In this document: piece by piece, positions 23,201 to 33,138 of the stretch
Layout: each line of letters opens with the position of its first letter
How positions within the stretch are numbered: the stretch's first letter is position 1
DNA from: a bacterium
Lineage (GTDB): Bacteria; Bacteroidota; Bacteroidia; B-17B0; Aurantibacillaceae
Assembly (NCBI GenBank): GCA_029945625.1
Contig: JAQSCW010000023.1
Coordinates: 1 to 39,313 of the forward strand
DNA: 39,313 bases
Direction of reading: 5' to 3'
The notes under the pieces: generated by a model
The model's input: only the letters and a program-made list of their open reading frames with translations
Databases searched by the model: none
What the model was told of the DNA's origin: nothing
Position numbers and translations under genes: made by a program

Positions 23201-25441
23201 TTAATTGATGGCTTTTCCCAAAAAGTCAACCATAATCAAATCTTCCAGCGTATAACGCTTTCCATCTACAAAAGCCACAATCCAGGCATCAGTTTGCCCT
23301 TTTGCAATACACTTCCTGCGCTGTTGCTCTGCATCTTTTAGTGTCTTAAATTGTTTTTGTGTGAAACGGGTGATGCCATCCGGATAGTCAGCTGAACTAA
23401 TTGCGCCAAGAGATTGCAGGGCGCCTGTTTTGAAGTTTTCCGGTTTCCTATAGGCGCCAACCTGTACTGAAAAAACAAGATCATTCGAACAATAATTGCC
23501 CATGAGGTCCATCAAGGCACTGTATGCTTTCACATCGTTTAACGACCTTCCTTTTAAGTCATTTAAACTCGGTAAATTTCCGTTGCAGGGTCCGCCGCTC
23601 TCAGCCTTGGCAATGGCTCCTTCTTTATCTTTTGGTTTCGTTTTGGCGGGTTTTTCTTTTGGACTCACTTTAGCAATAACAACCGGCTCCACTACTTTTT
23701 CAGGTTCTGTTTTTTGTGTCACCACAGCCGTTGTTTCAGGTTCTTTGCCTGCTCCTGTTACATTCGGATTCTCTGCACTTTGTTGAGCAATATCGGGCTG
23801 TTTAGCGGCAGCTAGCACTGTAGCGGGGGTTACTGTTACGTCTGCAGCTCCTGTATACAAATAAAAATCTTTTGTTTTTTCCATATAACTGCCCAAATTT
23901 TCAACGTCAAAGTCTTCTTCCACGGTGTTAAAGCCGGGTGAACTTACTTTAACTCTGTATACTCCGCCCGGACTCAACGCCATCAGGTATTTTCCTGTTT
24001 CCTTGTTTGAAAAATAAGGCGGAAGCGCTTCTTGTTTTGCCAATTTAGTAAACTCTATCTTAGCTTCAATCGGCTTCTCGTCACCCAGCACGGTGCCTTT
24101 CAACAGGGCCACTACTGGTTTTTCACCCAATATTCCCGGCGTTACCTGATAAATGTCCTGCTCCCCCAGACTTCCTTTTACCGAACGTGTACTGCTGAAA
24201 TAGCCTTTGTCTCCTTTAGAATTGATCACATAATACCGATCATCCTCCACAGTGTTTAAAGGTATTCCCATGCTTTTTGGCATCGTCCATTCATTTCCTT
24301 CTTTTATGGAAAACATAATATCATAGCCACCTATACTCTGATGTCCTTTTGAACTAAAAAACAACGTAATCCCATCGGGATGAATAAAGGGCGCGTCATC
24401 GTCGTAAATAGTATTAATATTGGGACCCAGATTCACCGCCGGACCCCAGTCGCCGTCGGTAAACTCGCTTACATAAATATCTTTACCCCCTAAACCTGTG
24501 GGGCGCTCACTGGCAAAATACAGGAACTTACCATCGGCCGAAATAGAGCAGGATCCTTCCCAATACTCAGGACTATTCACGTTGGCATTGAGAGGTTTTG
24601 CGGGTCCATATTGGCCTCCAATCAATCTGCTCTCCATAATATCACCTTCATTGTTATTTGTACTCAAAAAGGTGTACAGCGATTGACCGTCGGGAGAAAT
24701 AGCAATAGCGGCATCATTTCCTTTGGTATTTAATGCCGTTAGTGGCTCCGGGGCCAGCCATTTGAGGCTTGTAGCATCTTTTTTGCTGATAAAAATATCG
24801 GAAGTATAAACACCATTTACGTCACTTTTTAAGGTAGGGTCCATTTTTCCTCCCATACTTTTTTTACCCACATACGTAAAGATCATTTGTGATTCATCGG
24901 CCGTGATAATAGGAACGCCCTCGGTTTCGTTAGTATTTATAGGGCCACCAATATTATCAATATCAGCTATCACTTTATTGGCAACTAGAAGTTTTCCATT
25001 TTCACAATTCATAATCAGCAGCTTTACTTCTCCAACCATGTCTCTCTCTTCTCTGCGGGGACTCTTAGATAGCGTGTCCACCAGTGGCTCGAGGATAGCG
25101 AGGGCTTCGTCGAATTTGTAGTTCTTATGATAAGCCATGCCGAGATAGGATTCCGCTTCTAGCGATTTCAGCTTAACTTTAAGATCTTTAAATAGTTCAA
25201 TGGCCCGTGCATTTTTTTCGGGGTAATTAAGAGCGCAGATCCCCAGCTTAAATTCATAGTCATTTTCTTTCGGATAGCGGCTGAATAACTTATCAAAGTC
25301 GGCATACGCGCTCACATAATCGTGTTTGTTTAAATTGGCATACGCCTGATCTTCAAGCACGCTTTTCGATTGCGAACGCAGAGTTCCTGCAAAGCATAGC
25401 GCAATGACTGCGAGTAGGGGATAGGATTTATTCATATTCAT
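23201..25441 (-). CDS. PorE-like TPR / beta-propeller / carboxypeptidase-regulatory protein ending in SPOR (746 aa)
   Basis: A periplasmic or outer-membrane-associated scaffold. Signal peptide MNMNKSYPLLAVIALCFAGTLRSQ. TPR repeats span about 25-150 (AYANLNKHDYVSAYADFDKL). A PD40/WD40-like propeller spans about 170-455, with repeated blocks such as AISPDGQSLY, SISADGKFLYFASERP and GGKDIYVSEF. A carboxypeptidase-regulatory-like domain follows (about 460-545), then a Pro/Lys/Glu-rich linker (about 555-625) and a SPOR-like domain (about 655-746, FSVQVGAYRKPENF). PorE of T9SS has the same order but ends in an OmpA-like domain; here SPOR would bind peptidoglycan instead. That suggests anchoring of an envelope machine, by inference only. 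Divergent from nothing; followed by a bidirectional terminator. Confidence 0.85.
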   Translation of the reverse strand: MNMNKSYPLLAVIALCFAGTLRSQSKSVLEDQAYANLNKHDYVSAYADFDKLFSRYPKENDYEFKLGICALNYPEKNARAIELFKDLKVKLKSLEAESYLGMAYHKNYKFDEALAILEPLVDTLSKSPRREERDMVGEVKLLIMNCENGKLLVANKVIADIDNIGGPINTNETEGVPIITADESQMIFTYVGKKSMGGKMDPTLKSDVNGVYTSDIFISKKDATSLKWLAPEPLTALNTKGNDAAIAISPDGQSLYTFLSTNNNEGDIMESRLIGGQYGPAKPLNANVNSPEYWEGSCSISADGKFLYFASERPTGLGGKDIYVSEFTDGDWGPAVNLGPNINTIYDDDAPFIHPDGITLFFSSKGHQSIGGYDIMFSIKEGNEWTMPKSMGIPLNTVEDDRYYVINSKGDKGYFSSTRSVKGSLGEQDIYQVTPGILGEKPVVALLKGTVLGDEKPIEAKIEFTKLAKQEALPPYFSNKETGKYLMALSPGGVYRVKVSSPGFNTVEEDFDVENLGSYMEKTKDFYLYTGAADVTVTPATVLAAAKQPDIAQQSAENPNVTGAGKEPETTAVVTQKTEPEKVVEPVVIAKVSPKEKPAKTKPKDKEGAIAKAESGGPCNGNLPSLNDLKGRSLNDVKAYSALMDLMGNYCSNDLVFSVQVGAYRKPENFKTGALQSLGAISSADYPDGITRFTQKQFKTLKDAEQQRRKCIAKGQTDAWIVAFVDGKRYTLEDLIMVDFLGKAIN

Positions 25442-25563
25442 GTGAAATTAATTATGCCTAAAATTTGCAAATTAATCGCCTCTAAGAGTGGGCCAAACCA
25501 TAAACTTATTAATAGTCAGATGTTTAATAACACGTTTTCGCGTCATTTCGGGGCAAATTGCAC

Positions 25564-26166
25564 CTACCACGAACAATTGCAGGGTGGGCTGAACTCGATC
25601 TTTGTATCGGGCAGCATGGCTTGAATGGCCTCTTGATTTGCTGCAGGGATCAATATATTCCTTAGGTCCATCCATACCAGGTTTTTGAGTTTTGACATGG
25701 ATTCCGGAAAGTATTCAAGTTCATTGCTCCAGAGATCGGCCACTTCCAAATTCTCGAGATCGCCAAAACTATAGGGCAAAACCCCTAGGCTGTTCTGGTT
25801 CACATTCAAATGACGAAGATTCTTAAGTCCGCCAATGTTTCTTGGCAGGGTTTCCAGTCCGGTTCTGCTTACAATCAAATATTGTAGTTGCGTGAGCACA
25901 ACAATGGAGTCGGGCAGTGTTTTAATGTCATTACGGCTCAAATCGAGGTACTGAAGATTTTTAAAAAGCAACACCTCTTTTGGAAATTCCTTTAACTTCT
26001 TTTTTCGTAAATTCAATTTGATGACCTCATCGGGATTTTGAAGCGCTTCCGATAAATCAAAATAGGTTGGATACAGAGCCAAAGTTACCGAATCCATCAA
26101 GGCCGGTTGAGCCGAGATCCATTGCCAATTTAACAAGATCACTACGATGATAATTTGTCTAACCAT
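25564..26166 (-). CDS. Secreted leucine-rich-repeat protein translationally coupled to ribF (200 aa)
   Basis: Start at the ATG 26164-26166, which overlaps the ribF stop by one base (TAATG), a signature of translational coupling; a longer form starting inside ribF is less likely. Signal peptide MVRQIIIVVILLNWQWISAQ. Residues about 40-180 hold five or six leucine-rich repeats of about 23 residues (LQYLDLSRNDIKTLPDSIVV, LRHLNVNQNSLGVLPYSF, LEVADLWSNELEYFPESM), the type found in Ras-suppressor-like and bacterial LRR proteins. The short C-terminus ends with a Cys pair (PPCNCSW). It probably mediates protein contact at the cell surface or in the periplasm. Why it is coupled to flavin synthesis is not clear from the sequence. 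Confidence 0.88.
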   Translation of the reverse strand: MVRQIIIVVILLNWQWISAQPALMDSVTLALYPTYFDLSEALQNPDEVIKLNLRKKKLKEFPKEVLLFKNLQYLDLSRNDIKTLPDSIVVLTQLQYLIVSRTGLETLPRNIGGLKNLRHLNVNQNSLGVLPYSFGDLENLEVADLWSNELEYFPESMSKLKNLVWMDLRNILIPAANQEAIQAMLPDTKIEFSPPCNCSW

Positions 26167-27101
26167 TAACTTGCGTCGATTAATTGCATACACGCCTCTT
26201 TGTCACGTACTAATTCGGCTTTTAATTCAGTTAAATTAGCGAATTTCTTTTCATCACGTAAACGTTTAAGAAATTTTAGCTTTACTATTTTAGAATAAAT
26301 ATCGGCATTAAAATCAAAAATATGAACTTCAATCTTAAGGCTTTCGTCTGCATCGGTGGTGGGGTTGAACCCAATATTAAGCATGCCAAAATAATGTTTC
26401 CCTTCTGTTTCAATTCCTACAAAATAGACCCCCTTGCGCGGAATAATCTTTTCCACCCCTTCGGGTTTTAAATTTGCGGTTGCAAATCCCAGAGTTCTTC
26501 CCAATTGTTTCCCCTTCACTACTTTTGCGTTGAGGTAGAAATGGTGACCCAAAAATTCAGAAGCCTTTTCAAGATTCCCCTCTTCAAGGGCTTTACGGAT
26601 CTTACTACTACTAATGGCAATTTGATCTAAATCGAGAGCACTTATTTCTTCGATGGCAAAATCAAAAACTGGTGCAAACTTTCTGAGTACTTCAATATTA
26701 CCGCTCCGGTTTTTCCCAAATTTATGATCATAACCAATGATGAGCAGTTTGGTTTGGAGTTGTTTCACCAATATTTCTTCAACATATTGCTGCGCCTCAA
26801 GTTCCGAGAATCTCTTGGTAAAAGGGTATACCACTGTAACATCAACACCGTAGCGCTCCAATAACTCCAGCTTTTCATCCACCAACGTAATAAGTTTGAG
26901 GTCCTTTTGCTCGGGAAACAGCACCTTTCGGGGATGCGGATCAAATGTGAGCACCACTGTTTTTAAGCCCGTACTTTGTTTGAGTTCCTTAAGTCGGCTC
27001 AATATTTTTTGGTGTCCCAAATGCACCCCGTCAAACGTACCAATGGTAACAATGCTGGGCGATTCAATTCTGAAATGTTCGGTATTCTGGATAACTAGCA
27101 C
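26166..27101 (-). CDS. ribF: Bifunctional riboflavin kinase / FAD synthetase
   Basis: Converts riboflavin to FMN and FMN to FAD. The N-terminal FAD-synthetase (nucleotidyltransferase) domain shows GTFDGVHLGHQKIL (22-35), FDPHPRKVLFP and the SSSKIRKAL motif (about 165-173). The C-terminal flavokinase domain shows GRTLGFATANL with the PTAN-like metal/nucleotide loop, then PRKGVYFV and MLNIGFNPT, ending with a helix typical of the family. The 311-aa length is normal. The start codon is GTG (27099-27101): an in-frame stop lies 4 codons upstream and no ATG fits. A promoter-like box ends only 4 bp before the GTG. The LRR gene is coupled through a one-base overlap. Confidence 0.96.
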   Translation of the reverse strand: MLVIQNTEHFRIESPSIVTIGTFDGVHLGHQKILSRLKELKQSTGLKTVVLTFDPHPRKVLFPEQKDLKLITLVDEKLELLERYGVDVTVVYPFTKRFSELEAQQYVEEILVKQLQTKLLIIGYDHKFGKNRSGNIEVLRKFAPVFDFAIEEISALDLDQIAISSSKIRKALEEGNLEKASEFLGHHFYLNAKVVKGKQLGRTLGFATANLKPEGVEKIIPRKGVYFVGIETEGKHYFGMLNIGFNPTTDADESLKIEVHIFDFNADIYSKIVKLKFLKRLRDEKKFANLTELKAELVRDKEACMQLIDAS

Positions 27102-27105
27102 CTCG

Positions 27106-27135
27106 TAAAATTACAGTAAATCCTTCACATGCCAA
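27106..27135 (-). promoter_or_regulatory. Possible ribF promoter immediately before the GTG
   Basis: On the minus strand TTG (27133-27135), 19-bp spacer, TAATTTTA (27106-27113), then four bases to the GTG. If used, the mRNA would have almost no leader. Confidence 0.35.
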
Positions 27136-27214
27136 GGTCTTGATGGAGAAACCGATTTTATAAATAGAAAGAATTTTAAACACGACCATTTCAAGCCCGG
27201 TTTCAATAATAAAA

Positions 27215-27228
27215 GGGACTTCGGTCCC
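27215..27228 (-). terminator. Tetraloop hairpin with T-rich tail on the minus strand
   Basis: GGGAC (27215-27219) and GTCCC (27224-27228) flank a four-base loop, TTCG on the plus strand, which is an unusually stable tetraloop as RNA. On the minus strand the stem is followed by TTTTATTATT, which resembles a terminator or attenuator about 110 bp before ribF. On the plus strand it lies upstream of the atpD promoter. Confidence 0.4.
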
Positions 27229-27317
27229 AATTGCCTGTTTCGGGAAATAGTCGCTCCCATACGCGCCAGTTGGGTTCTTGTTTTTATGTTAAAAACCCCT
27301 TAATAAAAAACGCGTTT

Positions 27318-27351
27318 TTGTTTAAAAATTAAGATTAAAACTCTACATTTG
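27318..27351 (+). promoter_or_regulatory. Promoter of atpD-atpC
   Basis: TTG (27318-27320), 23-bp spacer, TACATTTG (27344-27351), a perfect TAnnTTTG box, 36 bp before the atpD start. Confidence 0.65.
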
Positions 27352-27360
27352 CGCTCGTAA

Positions 27361-28902
<1,542 letters not shown>

Positions 28903-28960
28903 TTTGAATTTAGTGGTGACAGCAAAAGTAATCCTCTAAATTTTAAAGCAATAATAGAAC

Positions 28961-29197
28961 ATGAAATTAGAAATCATCACACCCGATAAAAAATTGTTCG
29001 AAGGCGAAGTTAAATTCGCTTCGTTTCCGGGTTCTGAAGGGAGTTTTGGAGTATTAGACAACCACGCACCTTTAATCGCTACCTTGAAGGCGGGAAAAGT
29101 GGAACTCACCGAATTGGACAATACGCGCCAAGAATTTATGGTGAAAAGCGGCGTGGTCGAAGTACGAAATAACAAAGTAACTGTACTCGCCGAATAA
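28961..29197 (+). CDS. atpC: F1F0 ATP synthase subunit epsilon (short form, 78 aa)
   Basis: Central-stalk subunit that couples rotation to beta. The N-terminal beta-sandwich is complete: MKLEIITPDKKLFEGEVKFA, FPGSEGSFGVLDNHAPLIA and VEVRNNKVTVLAE. The C-terminal helical hairpin, present in the longer epsilon of enterobacteria and used there for self-inhibition, is absent; the frame stops naturally and a strong terminator follows. Short epsilons are common in Bacteroidota, so this is not truncation. Confidence 0.95.
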   Translation: MKLEIITPDKKLFEGEVKFASFPGSEGSFGVLDNHAPLIATLKAGKVELTELDNTRQEFMVKSGVVEVRNNKVTVLAE

Positions 29198-29217
29198 CCT
29201 ATTTTCGACAAACACAC

Positions 29218-29249
29218 AAAAATCCCGGTCCAAATAACCGGGATTTTTT
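29218..29249 (+). terminator. Terminator of atpD-atpC
   Basis: AAAAATCCCGGT pairs with ACCGGGATTTTT around a 7-base loop, 20 bp after the atpC stop. Confidence 0.9.
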
Positions 29250-29637
29250 ATTTCTACAAACAATTAGACGAACGGCTTACATTAAAAGCTAACTCGTGTC
29301 TTAGTTACGACGAACCGCGCAAATAAGAACATGAATCAAAATTTGTGATCTTATTTTGCCGCTTTAGATAAACCTTTGTTTTATTTCGACCAATCGTGTT
29401 TATTTACTCCTCAACTGCCCTATTTTAATACCGCGAGGGGGGTCAGTTGCCCACGAGCAACCTTAATTCCTTTTTTTCGTACAAACAATTAGCTGAATGA
29501 GTCACTTTAGCAGATGACCGCACTCTTCCCATAGATAGCGGTGCTAAAATGAGCACTTAAGCCCCTGAAAAACCTACAGTGTTATTTTTTTGTGAGTGTA
29601 TCTTTATCGCTGTTACTAACAACTAGATCCTTTGAAT
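29250..29637. other. Intergenic region upstream of a T9SS cargo gene
   Basis: No gene and no strong structure seen. A TATCTTTA segment (29599-29606) lies 31 bp before the next ATG where a -7 box would be, without a properly spaced TTG. Confidence 0.5.
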
Positions 29638-31416
29638 ATGAAAAAACAATTACTTCTCCTAGTCGCTATCCTCTCACTGTCGAGCGCATCAAAGGGCCAA
29701 TTTCAGTATTTTTACAACTGGTCAACCATGTCCCCAAGTTACCGATTGTCTAATGGTATTTCCACCAGCTACACCACCGGCTTTGTTTGGTTTGGATACG
29801 AATCTGCTTTGCAGCCGGGCATGTATCCCTGGTCTTTGGTGGCACAAAATTTTGTGATCTCGGGCGCAACGGCCAATCTTCAATGGATGTCGTACAAAGT
29901 GTATCAAAGTGATTACGCTACGTGTACCGGCACTCTGAGTCAAGTGATGAACGGGTATGGCGTTACGGGAATTGAAAGCGTTTCAAACAGTAACACACGT
30001 TTTGCGGTTGCCGGCGCTTACGATAAAGGATGTTATTTTGCGGCCATTTCACCTCTTGGAATGCCAACGGCTTCCCGATTGTACCGATTTCCGCCGGCTT
30101 CTTCGTTGGGCCTTCCTGCCGCCACAAAACCACTTATTGTTGAGGATGTGATGACGGGCGATTATTTTATTGTGGGTGGGGTAAACGGCGAATTATATGC
30201 ACTGAGAGTTGATTTTAACGGGAATATAATTTGGTCGAGTTATTACAAACATACTGCAAATTTATTTCCCAAAGACATAGTTGTTAGTCCCTTTGGCGAC
30301 GGCAAACTCATCATTGTTGGAAATATGGAAAGCACCCCCGGAAATACCGATGGTTTATATATGGAACTGAATGGCAATAATGGAACTGTGATGCAGATGA
30401 AAAATTTGGGAGACCCCCTGATGCCCGATGAATTTACGAGTGTCGTTGCTGCTTCGGCAGCGCCGGGGGGCAATGTGCCGGGTTTTGTAATGGCAGGATC
30501 AACTCAAAAACCGGGAGGAACCATCGACCCCTGGATTGTGAGATTGGATATGGCAAGCAACACCGTTTGGTCAACCCGACTCAAACCAAACTCTGGCACC
30601 AATTCCGGTTTTGTTGACATCCTTGAACGTCAAAATACTTATAATGCCTATGAATTTTATGGCGTAATTCGTTCAAACGCAGGAATGGTGGTTCTTAAAC
30701 TGGATGCTTCCGGACAACCCTTTCCTATCACCACAACGGTAGTTAGTAATGAGTTTGTTTTTAATCTGGCTTCCACCAATCCTACTATCCCTGCCGTACC
30801 TGCCAGCATAAGTATGGTGAATGGTTCTATTGGCAATCCTCAGGTGGGCATTCAGGTTTACGGAAACGTGTCCAATGTTCCCGGTTGGAATAGTTCACTC
30901 ATGTTTTCGGCCTACTTCAATGGTGAAAATTGCGCCCGTACTCTATTGGTGCAAGATCCATCCGAACAAGGCCCCCTTGAAAATGAAATAGAGTCGGTGT
31001 ACCAATACGGTGGCATGAACGCCTGTACTAATTTTACCGTATTTCCCATTTATCAGGGTTTTGCGATCAACTATCCCTGCAGTGGCCTTATAGCTGCCGG
31101 TAATAACGAACGTCAGAGTGGTTACACCGATATTCACAAAATCGAAAGCGCGCAAAGTACACTTCATGTATACCCTAATCCGGTTTACAATAAACTTACG
31201 GTGAACTATACCGCACTTGAAAATGATCCGATAATCATTAAAGTAACCAATCTTTTAGGACAACAAATTGTTGCCCTCAATCTCATCGCTCAAACATCGG
31301 GCGATCACAGCAGCGAGATTGATCTCTCAACGCTCCCTATTGAAAGCGGCGTGTACTTTGTATCTGCCATCGTAAACGGTGAAAGTCACGAACAAAAGAT
31401 CGTGTATTCAAAATAA
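29638..31416 (+). CDS. T9SS-sorted secreted protein, propeller-like, function unknown (592 aa)
   Basis: The start is the ATG at 29638 (a TTG two codons upstream is ignored), giving signal peptide MKKQLLLLVAILSLSSASKG. Residues about 50-450 look like a beta-propeller of the delta-60/SBBP type: recurring blocks combine a Gly/Ala-rich strand with a D/W turn, e.g. YFIVGGVNGELYALRVDFNG, KLIIVGNMES and DPWIVRLDMASNTVWSTRL. About four cysteines in the later third may form disulfides (ENCARTL, MNACTNF, NYPCSGL). A type A T9SS C-terminal domain ends it (LHVYPNPVYNKLTV, VTNLLGQQIV, SGVYFVSAIVNG). No enzymatic motif was recognised. It is monocistronic, between terminators. Confidence 0.88.
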   Translation: MKKQLLLLVAILSLSSASKGQFQYFYNWSTMSPSYRLSNGISTSYTTGFVWFGYESALQPGMYPWSLVAQNFVISGATANLQWMSYKVYQSDYATCTGTLSQVMNGYGVTGIESVSNSNTRFAVAGAYDKGCYFAAISPLGMPTASRLYRFPPASSLGLPAATKPLIVEDVMTGDYFIVGGVNGELYALRVDFNGNIIWSSYYKHTANLFPKDIVVSPFGDGKLIIVGNMESTPGNTDGLYMELNGNNGTVMQMKNLGDPLMPDEFTSVVAASAAPGGNVPGFVMAGSTQKPGGTIDPWIVRLDMASNTVWSTRLKPNSGTNSGFVDILERQNTYNAYEFYGVIRSNAGMVVLKLDASGQPFPITTTVVSNEFVFNLASTNPTIPAVPASISMVNGSIGNPQVGIQVYGNVSNVPGWNSSLMFSAYFNGENCARTLLVQDPSEQGPLENEIESVYQYGGMNACTNFTVFPIYQGFAINYPCSGLIAAGNNERQSGYTDIHKIESAQSTLHVYPNPVYNKLTVNYTALENDPIIIKVTNLLGQQIVALNLIAQTSGDHSSEIDLSTLPIESGVYFVSAIVNGESHEQKIVYSK

Positions 31417-31437
31417 CTGTTGCATCAAAATAATATA

Positions 31438-31463
31438 GGCCATCCTCCGGGATGGCCTTTTTT
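31438..31463 (+). terminator. Terminator of the propeller-like T9SS cargo gene
   Basis: GGCCATCC (31438-31445) and GGATGGCC (31450-31457) form a perfect 8-bp stem with a TCCG loop and a T6 tail. Confidence 0.9.
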
Positions 31464-31498
31464 ATGCTGTAAAAGTGCAACAGATTCTCTCCATTAAT

Positions 31499-31529
31499 TT
31501 GGTGGAACTCCAATTCATTAATACATTTA
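31499..31529 (+). promoter_or_regulatory. Promoter of the histidine kinase gene
   Basis: TTG (31499-31501), 20-bp spacer, TACATTTA (31522-31529), 27 bp before the ATG. Confidence 0.6.
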
Positions 31530-31556
31530 AAGAAATTTCCTTGTTTGACTCGTAAA

Positions 31557-32600
31557 ATGAATATTTCCACGCGCATTTTTGTACTCGGTGTTTTAAATGC
31601 CCTAATCTGTCTGATCTGTTTTCTTTTGCTCGATTATTTCGGAGCATTTTCTATAGATCCCGACTATTTGTTTCTTTCCACCTTTGCCTGTTTCGTTACC
31701 GGCTTTCTCATTTTATATTATTTCTATTTTGTAGATGTGACCCACAGTATCAATGCGCTTGAAGAAAAAATCCGCTCGCGTTTTCTTACTAACGAAATTC
31801 CCCGTAAACAAAATCAGCTGGAGGAGTTGGACGGAATAAGTTCTTTGGAGGAACGGGTCGACTTTCTTATTGAAACGCGTGAAAAAGAGGTGGCCCAGTT
31901 TGAAAACCTCGATAGTTACCGAAAAGAATATCTGGGAAATGTTTCCCATGAATTAAAAACACCTGTATTTAATATTCAGGGGTACATCGACACCCTGCTT
32001 AATGGCGGCCTCGAGGATAACACCATTAATCTCGATTACCTTAAACGTGCGGAAAAAAGTATTGACCGCCTCATTAATATTATTGATGATCTGGAAACTA
32101 TTACCCAGCTCGAAAGCGGAGGCCTTGATCTGGACATGGATGATTTTGACATGGCCATCTTGTGCAAAGAGATCTATTCCTCACTCGAATTGCTCGCTGC
32201 GAAAAGAAATATCAAACTTGAACTTGCACGAAAATACGATAAACCAATATTGGTGCACGCCGATAAGTTCAGGATCCGGCAAGTTCTTGTAAATTTGATA
32301 ACCAACAGCATTAAATACGGCAAGGATAACGGTAGCACGATTGTAGAATTAAATTATTTGAACGATGATTTGGTAATTGACATTAGTGATAATGGTGATG
32401 GCATTGATGAAAAACACTTGCCCCGGATCTTTGAACGATTTTACCGCATCGACAAAGGCAGAAGCCGCGAACAGGGAGGCACAGGTTTGGGCCTGGCCAT
32501 TGTGAAACACATTATTGAAGCCCACGGTAAGTCAATAAAGGTGGATAGCCGGCAGGGAAAAGGCACGAAATTTACTTTTTCATTAAGCGCCGCAGATTAA
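31557..32600 (+). CDS. Membrane sensor histidine kinase, PhoR-like (347 aa)
   Basis: Inner-membrane two-component sensor. The start is the ATG at 31557. Two transmembrane helices (about 8-26 and 37-58) enclose only a very short periplasmic loop, so the signal is probably sensed in or near the membrane. A coiled linker (about 65-120) leads to the HisKA domain with the phosphoacceptor H131 in GNVSHELKTPVF. The HATPase domain has the N-box (VLVNLITNSIKYG), the G1 box (ISDNGDGIDEKHL), the F-box (IFERFYRID) and the G2 box (GGTGLGLAIVKHI). All catalytic elements are present. No response regulator is adjacent; the NtrC-like regulator 8.5 kb away also lacks a partner, but nothing links the two. Confidence 0.94.
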   Translation: MNISTRIFVLGVLNALICLICFLLLDYFGAFSIDPDYLFLSTFACFVTGFLILYYFYFVDVTHSINALEEKIRSRFLTNEIPRKQNQLEELDGISSLEERVDFLIETREKEVAQFENLDSYRKEYLGNVSHELKTPVFNIQGYIDTLLNGGLEDNTINLDYLKRAEKSIDRLINIIDDLETITQLESGGLDLDMDDFDMAILCKEIYSSLELLAAKRNIKLELARKYDKPILVHADKFRIRQVLVNLITNSIKYGKDNGSTIVELNYLNDDLVIDISDNGDGIDEKHLPRIFERFYRIDKGRSREQGGTGLGLAIVKHIIEAHGKSIKVDSRQGKGTKFTFSLSAAD

Positions 32601-32682
32601 ATTTGCTGTGCAATGCAGGCCGCTGTTATGACTTCAGCATGGCGAGAAATGCCAAAAAATAGCCAATTTTAGAAACTTTTAA

Positions 32683-32713
32683 TTGCTAAACTTGCCGCTT
32701 TTTAGTAAAATTG
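32683..32713 (+). promoter_or_regulatory. Promoter of the small acidic protein gene
   Basis: TTG (32683-32685), 20-bp spacer, TAAAATTG (32706-32713, one mismatch to TAnnTTTG), 17 bp before the ATG. Confidence 0.5.
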
Positions 32714-32730
32714 CAAAAACTTTATCGATA

Positions 32731-33075
32731 ATGGCCGAAATTCATATTACAGACATAGAATATATTGAAATTAACTCTCAAAGTGACCTCGATTTTAAAT
32801 ATAAACCGGAAGTCCCAAAACTAAAATTAGTAGGAACTATCTTGTTGTCGGAAAGCGAAGAGGAAGAAGAAGGCGTTCTGTTTTTGACCCAAAAGCAACT
32901 TAATCAAGTGTTGGCAGGGAAGGACGTGGATCTGAAACTTCAAGACGATCGTTGGCTCTTAGGCAAACCATTAACAAAAGAGCAAATTAAAAAAGTAGGA
33001 CTGGTGGATGTGGATGCCGAATACATGGGAACCGCCGGGGACATCAAATGTTTTGAGGCCGTAAAAGTTTCGTAA
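32731..33075 (+). CDS. Small acidic hypothetical protein (114 aa)
   Basis: Start at the ATG 32731 (MAEIHITDIEYIEINSQS); a TTG start 48 bp upstream is unlikely because it overlaps the promoter-like sequence. The protein is acidic and soluble, with an acidic patch (SESEEEEEGVLFL) in the middle and alternating beta-type segments. No signal peptide or membrane segment. I do not recognise the family. Its own promoter and healthy codon pattern support a real gene. Neighbours are the kinase upstream, same strand, and a convergent surface-protein gene, which give no clue to function. Confidence 0.75.
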   Translation: MAEIHITDIEYIEINSQSDLDFKYKPEVPKLKLVGTILLSESEEEEEGVLFLTQKQLNQVLAGKDVDLKLQDDRWLLGKPLTKEQIKKVGLVDVDAEYMGTAGDIKCFEAVKVS

Positions 33076-33138
33076 CGCTCTCATATTTCTGCCAAACAAA
33101 AGGGCGGTAAATTGTAATCTTCTCTTATTTATTCTCAT

